DNA of 64,000 nucleotides from Gamarada debralockiae (taxonomy: Eukaryota > Ascomycota > Leotiomycetes > Helotiales > Hyphodiscaceae): the NCBI GenBank assembly GCA_002803225.1, contig NXFV01001787.1, positions 1 through 64,000 of the forward strand, written 5' to 3'. The notes beneath the pieces were generated by a model. The model was not told the origin of the DNA, searched no databases, and saw nothing but the letters and a program-made list of their open reading frames with translations. Below, one piece after another: positions 35,215 to 46,377 of this stretch (position 1 is its first letter; each line of letters begins with the position of its first letter). A program made the position numbers and the translations under genes.

Positions 35215-35867
35215 GTTGGCGAATGGAAGATGACTACAGGGTATTCGGACAATGTGGAGGTTGAATTGAGTGAGATTATGATGCCGTTATCGACGATGAA
35301 GTGGTTACATAACTTGGATTGATGAAAGATCCCGAACTTCGGAATACGGAGTTCGAAAAAGTTGCTCCGAAATTTTTTAGTGCCGCTTTTACGCATTGAC
35401 CAACGGAATCGAAAAACGGATGCGAAAAATTGTCCTTGTAGTCCTCCTTCCTTTAGACAACTAAAGCAAAAGGAGCAATTCGTTACAGGGATGCTACCCT
35501 TTTTCTTCACTGAGTACCTGCGGTTCTTCATGGCCGTATGTCGAAGACGCGCCCAGAGGGCCGCAGTCGGGACGGAGAGCTTACACAAAGAAAGAATCCT
35601 CATACTCTTCCAAGATGGAAGAAAGTGAAAAGAAGAAAACCTTCGCTGGGTAATGGCTACTTAACTACATCCTGGACTTCAACTGCTCGACACCTCGAGA
35701 AGACTGCTGGATGAGCAAACAAAGTTTGTATTTCCACAGTCTGAAAACAATCGCAGTCTCGCAGAGCAGTTTTGAATGCTTGTTATCCACAAAAATTCCC
35801 TATCGCTCGTCCGACGCTGTTGATATTTTGGTAGTTTCCAATAACGCTATACTCAGTTCGTAGCCAT
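35215..35867. other. Intergenic region between peptidase and RBR genes
   Basis: No gene is seen. It should contain the promoter of the peptidase gene and the 3' end of the RBR gene. Confidence 0.45.
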
Positions 35868-37111
35868 TCAGTGGCCTCCTTTCGTACAATTCCACGCATG
35901 ACCCGGGTAGTCATGCAAACAATTCCAGCAAAACTGTCTCCCACACAAGCCTAGATTTAAGTCAGCATTTCATTGCAAACAAAACGAAAATGAGCAGTGC
36001 TCACAACTCATATGATTGCATCCACCATTTTTGTTTATGTACCTCTGACAACCCGGACATCTCTTTGCAATCTTCTTCACTACCTTCTCTGACTTCAACT
36101 CTTCTCTTTCCCTTCCGGCTGCAACCCGTTGATCATATTGTTCACATGTTTCATTTGTGTGCCAGGGTATGTTATGCCGTGCACAAGTAACGAATCCGCA
36201 AGCGCTGCAAACAATAACTGGTTGTTCGGAAGGGTCATCAGGATGTTCTTGGCCAAACGAGCATCCTGGCCCAAGGCACCATCTGAAATTCGGAAATTCT
36301 CGTTCTAGAGCCCGGCGAGTGCTGAGTGCATCATATCTGTTCACCATTAGGAAGAGAATCGAACCTGCCTTAGAGGAAGGGTTACTTGCCTCTCGAAAAC
36401 TTCTTTCACAGCAAACTCAGCTACGTCTCTGTGGCACAGCCGCACATTGCAAATTGGGCATCTGATATCATCCCACATGTTCCCTTCAAATGCTGCAGTG
36501 ATTGATCCAGATAGACAAGAACTGCAGCAGTCTGTTGGCTCATGCTCACACTCATCTGTGATCTGGCGTACTGGGAACTGCGAACGGTCTTTCTCCTCCA
36601 GGCACACTTGACACTCAAGTCTCAGCACAGGAATTTGACTTGCTGGACCTGGCTGAGATCTCGAATCCTGAGGGCCAAGGTGTGCCTGTGGCGGAGTTCG
36701 AGGTCTCCATATATTGAAAACATTTGGAAACGCGTGGGGCGGCTGCTCAACCGACTGCTGGGTTCTTGTGCGAAAGATTCCTCTTCTCAACTCTTGCATA
36801 GGAAGTGTTGGGATTGGAGATCGACGAGGCTCCACAACTGGCAATCCTCTCTGGATCCTCTCGCTGTTGACAACGAATTCGATGAACCGCATAACGACAT
36901 GATATATGCCGACGAATATATAGAAGACGAGGAGACCGTTAAGAAAAGCAGCAAATAGAAGGAGGCCGAAGAACACAAAGGCTGCGAGAGCGACCAGCAA
37001 ACAGGTAATTATGGCGAAAGGTATTCCAACCACAGTTACGCACATCCACTTCAGGACGACTCCTAGCGTATGCCACGAATGGATGAAGCTCGTCCATTGT
37101 GTAGTCGCCAT
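35868..37111 (-). CDS. Membrane-anchored RBR (RING-IBR-RING) E3 ubiquitin ligase
   Basis: Three exons, 37111-36390, 36336-36005 and 35950-35868, give 378 residues. The first intron (36389-36337) needs a GC donor (AG|GCAAGT) to keep frame; no GT alternative works. The second (GTGAGC...CTAG) splits the codon for C352. Two hydrophobic segments at about 23-75 should anchor the protein in a membrane. RING1 begins at C167 (CQVCLEEKDRSQFP) and ends CPICNVRL. The IBR spans about 260-310 (WCLGPGCSFG, CSACGFVTC). RING2 has CPGCQRYINKNGGCNHMSC and CGRQFCWNC, with C347 in GGCNHM the expected thioester-forming residue. RBR ligases take ubiquitin from an E2 onto that cysteine, then to substrate. The protein is short after RING2, ending within about 15 residues. 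Confidence 0.9.
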
Positions 37112-38683
37112 GTCGACATTGATGTGTTAAAGTCGAAAAACATTGGGAAATTTGGGGTTGCACCATTATGAGGCTCTTCGCTAATCACTGCCGCCCTTTA
37201 GGCATGTGCACATGTATGGGCTGAGGCCTAAGTGGAATGGTCACAGTAAGCAGGGGGTAAAATTTTACTGGAAGTAGAGAGCCTTTCAAGTAAAAAAGAT
37301 GCACAGCCTCATCTGTGAAACGTGACGCATAGATCGGCAGTAAGGAAAGAGTGGAGCCACGTACTGACAGGGCGTTGGTTCAGAGATGAGCTACATTCCA
37401 GTTAGTAAAATCAGGCAGACTTAAAGATTAGGAAAGCTGTTTTAACAAACAATGTTTCAGAGGTTGGTAAATTATCAAGGCAAAATGTTAAACTTTCTAT
37501 CTTCTCGTTCAAAGGTTACAGGCTGAAATTGAAACCCGATTTCCCAGTTCGAGAGAATTGTGGCTTCTCTTCTACGCAAAAAAGACTTCCCATTAGCTCT
37601 TCAAGCGAGCCTTTCACGCAAGTGCAACCAGCTTCGTCTGAGGATTTGCCTTATCTAAGCCGCTCATCAATATCTGCAATATTAACCTGTATGCAAATCT
37701 ATTTTTCCCCTCAATTTGAAGCGCAAGAATAATTTGAGGGAAAGAGCACTCCGGAATATAGTAAAGATCATCCGCCGAAGATGATGAACCCTTTAGGTTA
37801 TCTCTGTCTTTAGATGACTCCCAGTGTTCAGTGGCCATGTTGTATACGCTGCATGCTGCACCTTTTCGATCTCGGCATGGCTTCCAGAGTTAGCCTAAGG
37901 ATTGTTAGTTGCCTTGTCATCGAGGAAATCCGCTCTTTCCACGGAAATGGGGCCTTCAGTGCTGAGAAGCAGATTTTGCGGCAGCGGTCGCAAAATGAGG
38001 TTGAATTCATCTCCTAACGACTCGCAGGCATTCTGCAATAGTAAATGGGGTGGCAGTCGAGAGTCTCTTTTCTTAACAATGGAGAGTCAGAAGTTTGGTG
38101 ACAATTCATCTGAGCGACTTAATATCGGAATTGTTTTATCAGAGAAAGGTGCCTCATATCTTGATTGGCTGCTCCTTACGTACGCACAGGGCTGACAAGC
38201 TTGACAGCTGGGCCAACTCCAATATTTGCGAATGTCAGTCTACCTTAAAGCTACCAGGGGGTGTGACCAGGTTGTCACGTCATGTGAGGGAATGCAAAAT
38301 TTTGTGATCGGCTTGAGTGCACTTGACAGCCCAAAACGGGAAACGACCCCATCATAATGATTACTACTAGACCAAACAAGAAGAACCACATCTGAAATCG
38401 CCTCTATTAAAGAGACGGCATGCCTTCTGCCTAATTACTCTATTGGTATCCGAAGGGAACTCGTTTCAAGCTGTTTAACCGAAACCAAAGCACAATGTTA
38501 TTAGAATGATGAAATAATAATACATGAGGTCCTAACTCCCTCAAACATTCGGCACACAAAGCGAAGTAAAAGACAATCTGAAAAAGTAGGCCTTCTCCGG
38601 ACACAGTGAGACGGTTGAACTCTCAAACCCATTCGGCTTCATGCACCAAGCAAAGCCTTCTGACCCATTGTTCTTGAAGAAAC
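37112..38683. other. Intergenic region with weak ORFs
   Basis: On the minus strand, an ATG at 37838 opens a 74-residue frame (MATEHWESSKDRDNLKGSSS, then CSFPQIILALQIEGKN). It has no motif and no clear second exon. Nothing else is supportable. Confidence 0.3.
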
Positions 38684-39185
38684 TCAAGAAGTCATTCCAA
38701 CCAGGGCACAGATAAATGCAACGCCACTCAAAGCAGCTCTTGTCCAGCTCTTCCCCGAGAGCTCTCTAAGCCTTCTAATTCCCTCTGCCCCATCATCAGT
38801 CTTTCCCTCACCCCTCAAAACGATCTGCTGCATCTCCGTGTTCTTCGGCACAATCTTAGTCTGCAGAAGCCAAACCGATCATTATCACCACTACGCCCAC
38901 AAGGTACAGGTTCTTCCCACCAACAAAGATACCCGTGGATCGGTAAGCGTAATACGCTAGGTATCCCATCGTGCCTCCCGCGGCGAGAAAAACTGGCGGC
39001 ATAGCATTGATCGCGCGGACGATGAGGCCATTGAACACTGACAGCTTAGCGAATGTTGAGATAGGAGCTGCGATCCGGGACGGCACGGCGGCGAAGGAAG
39101 CCAGGCCTGTGGAGCCGAATAGGAGACCCAGTGTTACTGTTGAGCAGAGTTGGACGATGCGAAGCCCTTGAGGCTCGGTGGTTGT
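38684..39185 (-). pseudogene. Small membrane protein (DUF1772-like appearance), probably broken
   Basis: The minus strand reads EPQGLRIVQLCSTVTLGLLF, AKLSVFNGLIVRAINAMPPV, FLAAGGTMGYLAYYAYR and KNLYLVGVVVIMIGLASAD, three or four hydrophobic segments in about 110 residues. Coding then continues in the next frame (KIVPKNTEMQQIVLRGEG, ELSGKSWTRAALSGVAFICA) to a stop at 38684. The switch near 38864 has no intron of plausible length, and no ATG lies upstream in frame before a TAA near 39219. So both a frameshift and a lost start are likely. The layout resembles small DUF1772/anthrone-oxygenase-like proteins, but the match is loose. Confidence 0.5.
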
Positions 39186-39199
39186 CGAGGAAACAACGA

Positions 39200-40265
39200 A
39201 TGTGAGGGTTGGTTATGGGGGATTCGTTTTGGTGGTGTAAGATATAATAGAATGCGAACATTATTTGATCCGAATTCAGTAAAACAATTGAAAGAGCACT
39301 TTGATATACTTTTGCCTGAAAGGCTGGACTCCAACTGGTCTAGCAGCTGATGTTCTCGTGTCACCGATGCTCCTTTGCCAAGTATGCACATAAATGCCAC
39401 AAAGACTTTCCAGAATATAGCAAGGGCTTCGGAAAATTTTCTCAGAGAGCCACGCCCAGACTGGTCAGCGTCGATATGAGCATTCGTTCTTGGCTAAGAG
39501 ACTCAGTGACTGCAGGTCAGTGGCACAAAGAAACCAACATCAAAGCCAACGTGAACCATATAATGTACCGTCGCTTGAAAAAGATGCTAATTGTTTACAG
39601 TTACGCGGTTTGAGCTGCCCTGAAGCTTGACCAGAGTAGTTGTTATATCGCGCCTACTTGGCGTTATCAATCACTGATATTCTAGGTATCTAGGAATATT
39701 GTCATGGGTACTGTAGGGGATTGAGCAGCGCTGCCATTGATCAATCTCAAATTTTAACTTGAGCCCGATGGTTTCAAACAATAGATCCGGTTGACCACTT
39801 GTACATGCAGCTGCGAGCTATTGCATGAGTTTATTCCACATCCTTATCCTGACGAACTCTAGAAGAACCAACCCACCAATTCCCGAAAACTCTGATTTAA
39901 CTTTTAGACTTTGACTCCATGGTCTATTCCTACCAAGCACTCCCTGTTATTTTGCCCTAGTATATTTTGGCCAAAGCCCTAAGTCAAGAAAGGAATGGTC
40001 CTGCGTCGGCTAAGCCCCACGCCGGTTGGCCCGCAGTTCTAGATATATTGTTTTTTGTAATCGATCAAATCCACTTGAATATGCTTGGGCTAGAGCATTC
40101 AGAGACAAAAAAACACGCCCCAAAAAAGAAGAATTAATCTAGAAATGAGAGGTGATTCGTCACGAGATGACTGGCCTTCATACGGCAAATGCGCGAGTTG
40201 TGATCCTATACGCCAAGCACCGTTATATTCGGACTTCCCATTCTGGTGTCCCAGAACGTGTGACT
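39200..40265. other. Gene-free stretch
   Basis: Short frames without motifs only. Confidence 0.4.
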
Positions 40266-41100
40266 TTGTCTATTAGCTAGCAGGAATTAATGCGTCAACC
40301 ATCTCCCTTAGAACCTTAAAGAAAACAGGTTTCATCAAGAACTGGCCAATGCCTACACTGAACGTTTCCTGTCTCACGCTGGCCCGGTAATGGCAGCGAT
40401 AGAGACGTGGCTCTTCTTCGACTCTTACTGTAACAGTCGATTTGGCAGCAAGGAAGTATGACTCGCCCATGAGCACAAGATGGAAAGGTCTTGTTGTGCC
40501 TTGGTTGTACAACTATTAAGCCATTCTCTGAGGTGCGGGCGTATGCGGAAATGCCCCAGTGACGAAGAATCTCCTGTTAATAGTACCAGCGCGGATTGGG
40601 ATCCTATATTCTTCAAATTCTGCACTACCTTCCGGTCTCGTCGTCCATCGAGATTACCACAGCATGCCGCCTTGTACCATCAATCATGTATTAGCTTGTC
40701 CTCTGAATACGCTCTGCCAGTGTAAGAGACTTTGCAGATATCCCCACATAATTTTCGCCAGTATGCATTCTCTCACGTAGCACCACCGACGTACACCTCG
40801 CTGGTATTCCTTTCAAGACCTGCTAGCTCCATTAGATCTTCGCAGGACATATAGCGTTTATCCCTAAAGCCCGGGCCCATTAATTTCCCCACTGCTCCTA
40901 CCGAATCCACGTAAGAGCAACAACATTTGATTGGCAAGAATTGTGGAAAGGCAAAATTGGTCCGTGGCGCGTTCAGATGTACGAACCAAACCGTTGGATT
41001 TGCCACAGCCAAATCTCCACCTCAGGTGCTGTGCTCCTCAATAACCCAGAACGGAAGACCGTCATGCTTCCCCCGGGCCCCAACCAAGAGCAGATATATC
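40266..41100 (-). pseudogene. Relic resembling the C-terminal part of a HET-domain protein
   Basis: Minus-strand pieces in shifting frames read VDSVGAVGKLMGPGFRDKRY, LMELAGLERNTSEVYVGGAT, NAYWRKLCGDICKVSYTGRA, HFRIRPHLREWLNSCT and PFHLVLMGESYFLAAKSTVT. The order YWR(T/K)L followed later by a LVGE/LMGES(Y/C) segment resembles the region after the HET domain in many fungal incompatibility-type proteins. Stops and frameshifts separate the pieces, and no HET core is seen upstream. The call is tentative. Confidence 0.35.
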
Positions 41101-41475
41101 AAAAATTTTTTTTGGCGAACTAATGTTGTGGATTGCGACCAATTCAAGGTTGGGAGTGTATAGTCTGGAAGCAGTCGCGCCTCAGCATGGTCATTGATAA
41201 CGGAGAGCTTTGAAGGCTTGTATTGTCCGCTAAGTGCCCTGAGGCTGAGGCAGAGTAACCAACGATGCGAACTACACAATTGACTGACCAGAAAAAATTG
41301 CTCTTCCGCAAAGAGAATCCATATGAATTCCTTACACAGAACATACATATGGAGACTTGAGGCGTGATCGGCTAAACGGCTAAATTTTCGCGAAACCTAA
41401 ATCAAAAGAATCCAAACTTTCCCATTAAGTTCATACTTATCCTAAGACGCCGCACACGATGGTCTAATTCACACG

Positions 41476-42870
41476 ATGGCTGACCCTGATGCCATCACGA
41501 CTGCGAAGTCCTTCCTCCCACTCGATGCCCTCTTCGAAAACCCAGTGTTTGCTGGCGGCGTTGGACTCGCTGGTCTAGGTTTTCTTGGAGCCTTTGCGCG
41601 ACGGTCTCTCATACAAGGAGCTGGTTTAGTCAAGAAGAGACTGCTCGTTGATTTAGAAATCAGCAAGCAAGATCCATCTTACCCATGGATTCTCAATTGG
41701 CTGGCTCGACCTCGACCTCAGCCTCCTAGCATAATCACTAAGAGCCTCACCCGGATTCACCACCTTTCAATTAGAACGACCGAATCAAAACCTCAAAATG
41801 GCCCGGCGCATACGAAATTTTCCCTGGAACCAGGCTTTGGGAGGCATATCATACGGCATAAGAATGCATACATATCAGTCAATCGCGAAAAGCAGAGCTC
41901 TGCGAGCCTCGCCGGTGGTGAACCGCACGAAACCGTGACCCTTACGACCCTCTATGCACACCGACACATCTTCGAAGACATATTTGGCGAGGCACATAGG
42001 CTGGCGCAGATGGCACAGGAGGGGAAAACGGTCATGTACAAGGGAGGCATGAATTGGACACAATTTGGAGAACCGCGGCGTAAGCGACCATTACAATCGG
42101 TGATATTAGATGAAGGAATCAAAGAACGAATAGTGGATGACGTAAAGGATTTCCTGCAAAGTCGGCAGTGGTATGTTGATCGCGGCATTCCATACAGGAG
42201 AGGGTACCTACTTTATGGCCTTCCAGGAAGTGGGAAAAGCTCGTTCATACAAGCATTGGCTGGAGAGTTGGATTTTGGGATAGCGCTAGTCAATTTGAGT
42301 GAGAGGGGTATCACGGACGATAGGCTTGCAGCTCTCCTCACGAGTCTTCCACCCCGGACCCTCATCCTCCTAGAAGATGCCGATGCAGCGTTTTCGAATC
42401 GGAGACAGGTCGAGTCGGATGGCTACAGTGGAAGTACGGTCACATTCTCGGGGTTGTTGAATGCGCTGGATGGTGTTGCTGCGGGGGAGGAACGGATAGC
42501 TTTCCTCACGACGAACCACATTGAACGACTCGATCCTGCCTTGATTCGACCTGGAAGAGTGGACATGACTGTTAGGATTGGAGAGGCAACACGATACCAG
42601 GCTGCAGAGATGTGGGACAGATTTTACGGGAATATTGATGAGGATGCAAAAGGTAGAGAACGATTCCTCCAGCGCTTGGAGGAGCTTGGCCTCGTTGCGA
42701 CAGGCGAGAAGCAAGCCGCATTGAAAACGACCACGGCTGCTATCCAAGGACTTTTCCAGTTCAACAAAGACAACATGGATGGTGCAATTGAGATGGCTGA
42801 AGGATTGATTCCGAAAAGATACGAGCCTGAGGCACATGAACCTGGCGTGGGAATCAAAATGTCTCGATAG
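41476..42870 (+). CDS. BCS1-like AAA ATPase
   Basis: A single exon of 464 residues from an ATG at 41476. The N-terminal part carries one hydrophobic segment (about 22-42, NPVFAGGVGLAGLGFLGAFA) followed by RRSLIQGAGLVKKRLLVDLE, the BCS1_N-type membrane anchor and import region. The AAA domain has Walker A GLPGSGKSS (248-256), Walker B LILLEDADAAF (296-306), sensor 1 TTNHIERLD (345-353) and the arginine finger in RPGRVD (358-363). BCS1 sits in the mitochondrial inner membrane and moves the folded Rieske protein across for complex III assembly. Fungi have several paralogues, so this may be the orthologue or a paralogue. The compact N-terminus and length near 450 favour the orthologous type. No intron is needed. 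Confidence 0.9.
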   Translation: MADPDAITTAKSFLPLDALFENPVFAGGVGLAGLGFLGAFARRSLIQGAGLVKKRLLVDLEISKQDPSYPWILNWLARPRPQPPSIITKSLTRIHHLSIRTTESKPQNGPAHTKFSLEPGFGRHIIRHKNAYISVNREKQSSASLAGGEPHETVTLTTLYAHRHIFEDIFGEAHRLAQMAQEGKTVMYKGGMNWTQFGEPRRKRPLQSVILDEGIKERIVDDVKDFLQSRQWYVDRGIPYRRGYLLYGLPGSGKSSFIQALAGELDFGIALVNLSERGITDDRLAALLTSLPPRTLILLEDADAAFSNRRQVESDGYSGSTVTFSGLLNALDGVAAGEERIAFLTTNHIERLDPALIRPGRVDMTVRIGEATRYQAAEMWDRFYGNIDEDAKGRERFLQRLEELGLVATGEKQAALKTTTAAIQGLFQFNKDNMDGAIEMAEGLIPKRYEPEAHEPGVGIKMSR

Positions 42871-43246
42871 GTTGTATGATCACGAAGCCCAAACCACATT
42901 GTAACATGTGGATTCGGATTCGTTGTAGATATGTATGATATGGGAAGTTGACCATATTGAGGTCAATCACAAGATACCAGTGTACCAATATCTCCACTTT
43001 GATCATTTCAATGATCACAAATGTGCGATGTTAGGTTCCGTGATTCTTTTATGTTTGTACAGTCCCAATTTCATCCTTCTTTTACGATCGTTTACAGATA
43101 ACCAGACAAACTTAATACCCGCGTATATCCTTGTACAACTCTCGCACCTGCTCAATCCTCTGGCCCAAACTAGCCATTCTTATTTCCTGTCTAATGATAC
43201 CATCCGCTGGGGTCTGCATGATGAGTACGCTAATCAATACCCTCAT
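42871..43246. other. Intergenic; part of a duplicated block
   Basis: The end of this stretch (from about 43140) resembles 43900-44020, so it belongs to the duplication described for the small genes. No gene is seen. Confidence 0.4.
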
Positions 43247-43526
43247 TAATTACATTCGACGGGTCGATGCATATTTCTCGTCGCTTGTTGCGTAGAAGTA
43301 CACAATGCGGTCATTTGAATGAAGTCTGAGACATCCTCAAGCATACTAAGCTGCTTAATACTGTTGGCAGTCACAGAGTTAACCGGATCCTCCGCCTTTG
43401 CAGATTCAGACTGCCCTTGAATGGGATCATGCTTGTGACTAGGGCGGGTTTGTAGCCGTTGTCCTGCGGTTCATCGGCCGGAAGTCCATCATCCTTTATC
43501 TTACTCTCATTGTCAGCAGAAGACAT
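43247..43526 (-). pseudogene. Small acidic protein gene, copy 1
   Basis: An ATG at 43526 follows a CA-rich leader typical of fungal 5' ends and opens MSSADNESKIKDDGLPADEP. Coding then continues in the -1 frame: RPSHKHDPIQGQSESAKAED, NSIKQLSMLEDVSDFIQM, ending HRPVECN at about 43247. A second copy lies at 44311-44019 with the same two-part layout. A 41-nt GTAAGA...CGCAG segment could join the two frames as an unusually short intron in this copy only. The family is unknown. It is either a pseudogene duplicated after the lesion or a gene with odd expression. Confidence 0.45.
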
Positions 43527-44018
43527 ATTGACTCTGTCGAAGAGAAGTTGTCTGTTTTTGTTGGTGATTTAGACTTGCTGCGTGTCTGTGATGGCTCCAA
43601 CAAAGAACATCATACTCTTATACTCTTCTGTGAGGTCCAAGAAAAGCAATGAGTGTCATTTTACGCAAAGGCCAGTCCACTAAAGTGGTATGAGCATTAC
43701 CTCCCACAAATAGTCGGCACACAAGGGTTGCCATGAGAGGATACCAGTGTATACATAGCTTTCTGCTTTTCAATGACGTGCAATGCCAAGGCCACACGGC
43801 CTCAGCATTTCATGACTAATTTTATTCAGTACGAACTTCATTCTCATTTCCCTCGTAACGCAGTTTGTTACACAGATACTCTACTCTCCTCCTTCACTTC
43901 GGCGTCATCGATGCTTCTCTACTGAACTCTCATGCTTATTCTGTCCTCTGCCCCAGGCAATCCTCCCTCATCACCGGGCTCACGATACTCACTGCTGGGC
44001 TTCGCATGGCGAGTACGC

Positions 44019-44311
44019 TCATTGATCACGTTCGATCGGTCGATAGCATCGCTGCCGTCTCATGCTGTACGAAAGTCGGCTATTTAATCTTCTCCTGCAC
44101 CGAACGCTCTCAAATTTACCAAGCTGCTCATCACTATCAGCTGCCGCGGCATCAATTGGATCCTCAATATCTGCCCCATCAGATTGCACTGGAAGTGGAG
44201 CCTGCTTTTGGCCCGGGCGAGACACGTAGTCTTTGTCTGGGCGTCCCCTGCTGGAACGCCGTCAGTCACGCGGTCGTTTTGGTTCTCGTATTGGTCATCA
44301 GCAGAAGACAT
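44019..44311 (-). pseudogene. Small acidic protein gene, copy 2
   Basis: An ATG at 44311 opens MSSADDQYENQNDRVTDGVP. In the -1 frame coding goes on as DYVSRPGQKQAPLPVQSDGA, IEDPIDAAAADSDEQLGKFE, and ends RPIERDQ at 44019, matching the end of copy 1 (RPVECN). The leader (CAATCATCATCATAACACAA) looks like a real 5' end. The short-intron explanation possible in copy 1 does not work here. A 224-residue frame on the other strand (43865-44539) starts with TTG and is judged a shadow. Confidence 0.45.
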
Positions 44312-44930
44312 GTCGATTTGTTGAAGGGGGGTTCTTGTGTTATGATGATGATTGATAAGGGAATTGAGAATCCACGACTTCTTGACAAGGAAAACGATCT
44401 TACTTGTACTTCCTCTGCTTTCGAGGTCCGAAGGATTGGCTCTCACGATGCTCTCATCTTGCTCTCCATCTCACTCAGGCTGGAGATAATTAATGCCATG
44501 ACACGGAGTCTAGATTTAGTTTACTCGAGCAGCTCTTGAAGATATCCTGCACAGCTGCCACCTTTTCAGTGAAATTTATGTTATCTATAGCGGAAAGAGA
44601 GTTTGAGGCGGGAAGTCAATGACGGTTACTTCAGCCTCGCCAAACGCCAGAAACACGAACCGATTTTAATGTCAGTTTAGCTTCAGAAACGATCTATAAC
44701 CCCCCGTCTAGTTGATCTGCGATAATATCGATTACCATTCGTATTCGTTTTTTCCCTTTGATTTCACCGTCCGTGACAAGACGATAGAAGAGCTTGCGGC
44801 AGAGCTTACCGTACTCCCTAATTAAGCGAACCCTACCCCCACAACCTTGATTTCGCTACCTCCTATTCTCACCTAACATGTCCCAGACTCATCAAAAATG
44901 GATGATTCTATTCTCTCTTCTCTTGTGGGA
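44312..44930. other. Intergenic region
   Basis: Leader of copy 2, then nothing supportable before the transposase relic. Confidence 0.4.
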
Positions 44931-44939
44931 AACCACAAG

Positions 44940-46015
44940 CCAAAGGAGAACTAGGGAACGCCTGTGCGATCAAAGGTTCGAGGTCTGAAAGCAGCGGGCC
45001 ATTCATATAATTCAATAGTACAGTTGACAAGTCTCAAACGCTCTACTATTCAAGGCATTGTCAAGGCTCCTACCTCTTGCAAGACTCGAAAAGGAAGCAA
45101 TACTAGAAGAACCTTCTTACACAAGCTTATATCAATTGCACTATCCGCCAGATCTCTTCGTCCTGGGAGAACCGCTACGCATCATATGCCTACATTAGAG
45201 CAAAGCCTAACTTGCCTTGTTCCACGACTACTCTCCGCAAAACCCTTAAAGGATTTGGCTGCAAAAGATGCGTGGCATGCCGCCAGCCTTTTATTTCGAA
45301 GAAACAAGCTAAGGCACGTCTGGATTTCACTTAAAAGTATTAGTAATAGGGAATAAAGGACTACAAGTGTGTATTGTAAAGTAATAAGGCAGCCTTTAAG
45401 ACTGGGAAGCGGGGAAGGATTTGGGTTACACAGAGACTAAAGGAGAAGAACTATTAGGACTGTATTTAGTCTGTTTATAGGAGTGGGCGCGTAAGTGTGA
45501 TAGTTTAGAGAGCTCTAGGCTAAGATTATAAGTCTCCTCTAGTCTTTTTGACACGCATAGAAGGAAAGTGTGACATTTGTAGTACTGCATATCTTGAGCA
45601 CGTACTATAAGAAGTAGTCTTCCTATACTATAATTCATTAAAAGGACAAAAGAAGAGAGATTTTATATTTATAGAGGATAGCATGAAAGTCTATAAGAGG
45701 AAGGCCCAGCTGCCTAAGCTTGAGAAAGGAATCAAGTGGTTTAACTAACTACCTTCCTCGTTTGACCTTAACCTAATCAAGAAAGTCTAGTGCAAGATAA
45801 AGCACGAAATCACTAAGCTAGTAAACCTACTAATGAGTATTAAAGAGATGAAAAAAGTATTACAAGAGTTGTGGGACTAGGTTGACCTAGTTAAGTAGAG
45901 ATATCTTACCAAGAGACTCACATGCAAAGTTAAGGACATTATTACTGCAAAAGGAATGGCAACTGTACCTTAGATAATACGCAAGTTAAAGAGCTGCGAA
46001 TAGAATTAAACAGCG
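44940..46015 (+). mobile_element. Dead Tc1/mariner-type transposon copy
   Basis: The frame from 44964 gives KVRGLKAAGHSYNSIVQLTS and IQGIVKAPTS, the helix-turn-helix start of fungal Tc1-like transposases. In the next frames follow KPNLPCSTTTLRKTLKGFGC, RCVACRQPFISKKQAKARLD, a DEAAF-like segment (SDKAAFKTGKRGRIW), FIEDSMKVYKRKAQLPK and SSFDLNLIKKV, in the right order for the catalytic DDE domain. Many TAA and TAG codons replace Gln or Trp codons, and the copy is very TA-rich, as expected of RIP. I could not find matching terminal repeats, so the outer borders are approximate. Confidence 0.8.
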
Positions 46016-46377
46016 TGTGAATAGCTTTAAAAATAGTTGTGTTATTGTTGATTTTATTACGGGGTATAGTAAGCTGTGCCGCAATCTCTGATATTACGAC
46101 TCACGACTATCTTTTCCCGTAGTTCATGATGGCACCCTGGATGCAACTCTTCATCTGAGATCAGTCTTAATGTCTATCTCTGTGCAGTCATATACGTCGA
46201 CTTATCCTCCTTTCCCAATAGCTTGTCCCGTCATCTGGTGGTGGCAGAATCAATAAAGCAATTAGTGTGACTGAATTCATCATGATGTCTCTTCAATTCC
46301 AGGCATAAGAGCCCATCCTGTTTCAAATTGTACAAAATTTCCAAAATTAAATGCTTCAATTAATAATTGCAGTCTCA

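Noticed and set aside
43865..44539. 224-residue open frame on the plus strand
   Set aside because: It starts with TTG, and the opposite strand holds a small gene whose duplicate at 43526-43247 keeps the same protein start and end, so this frame is a shadow.
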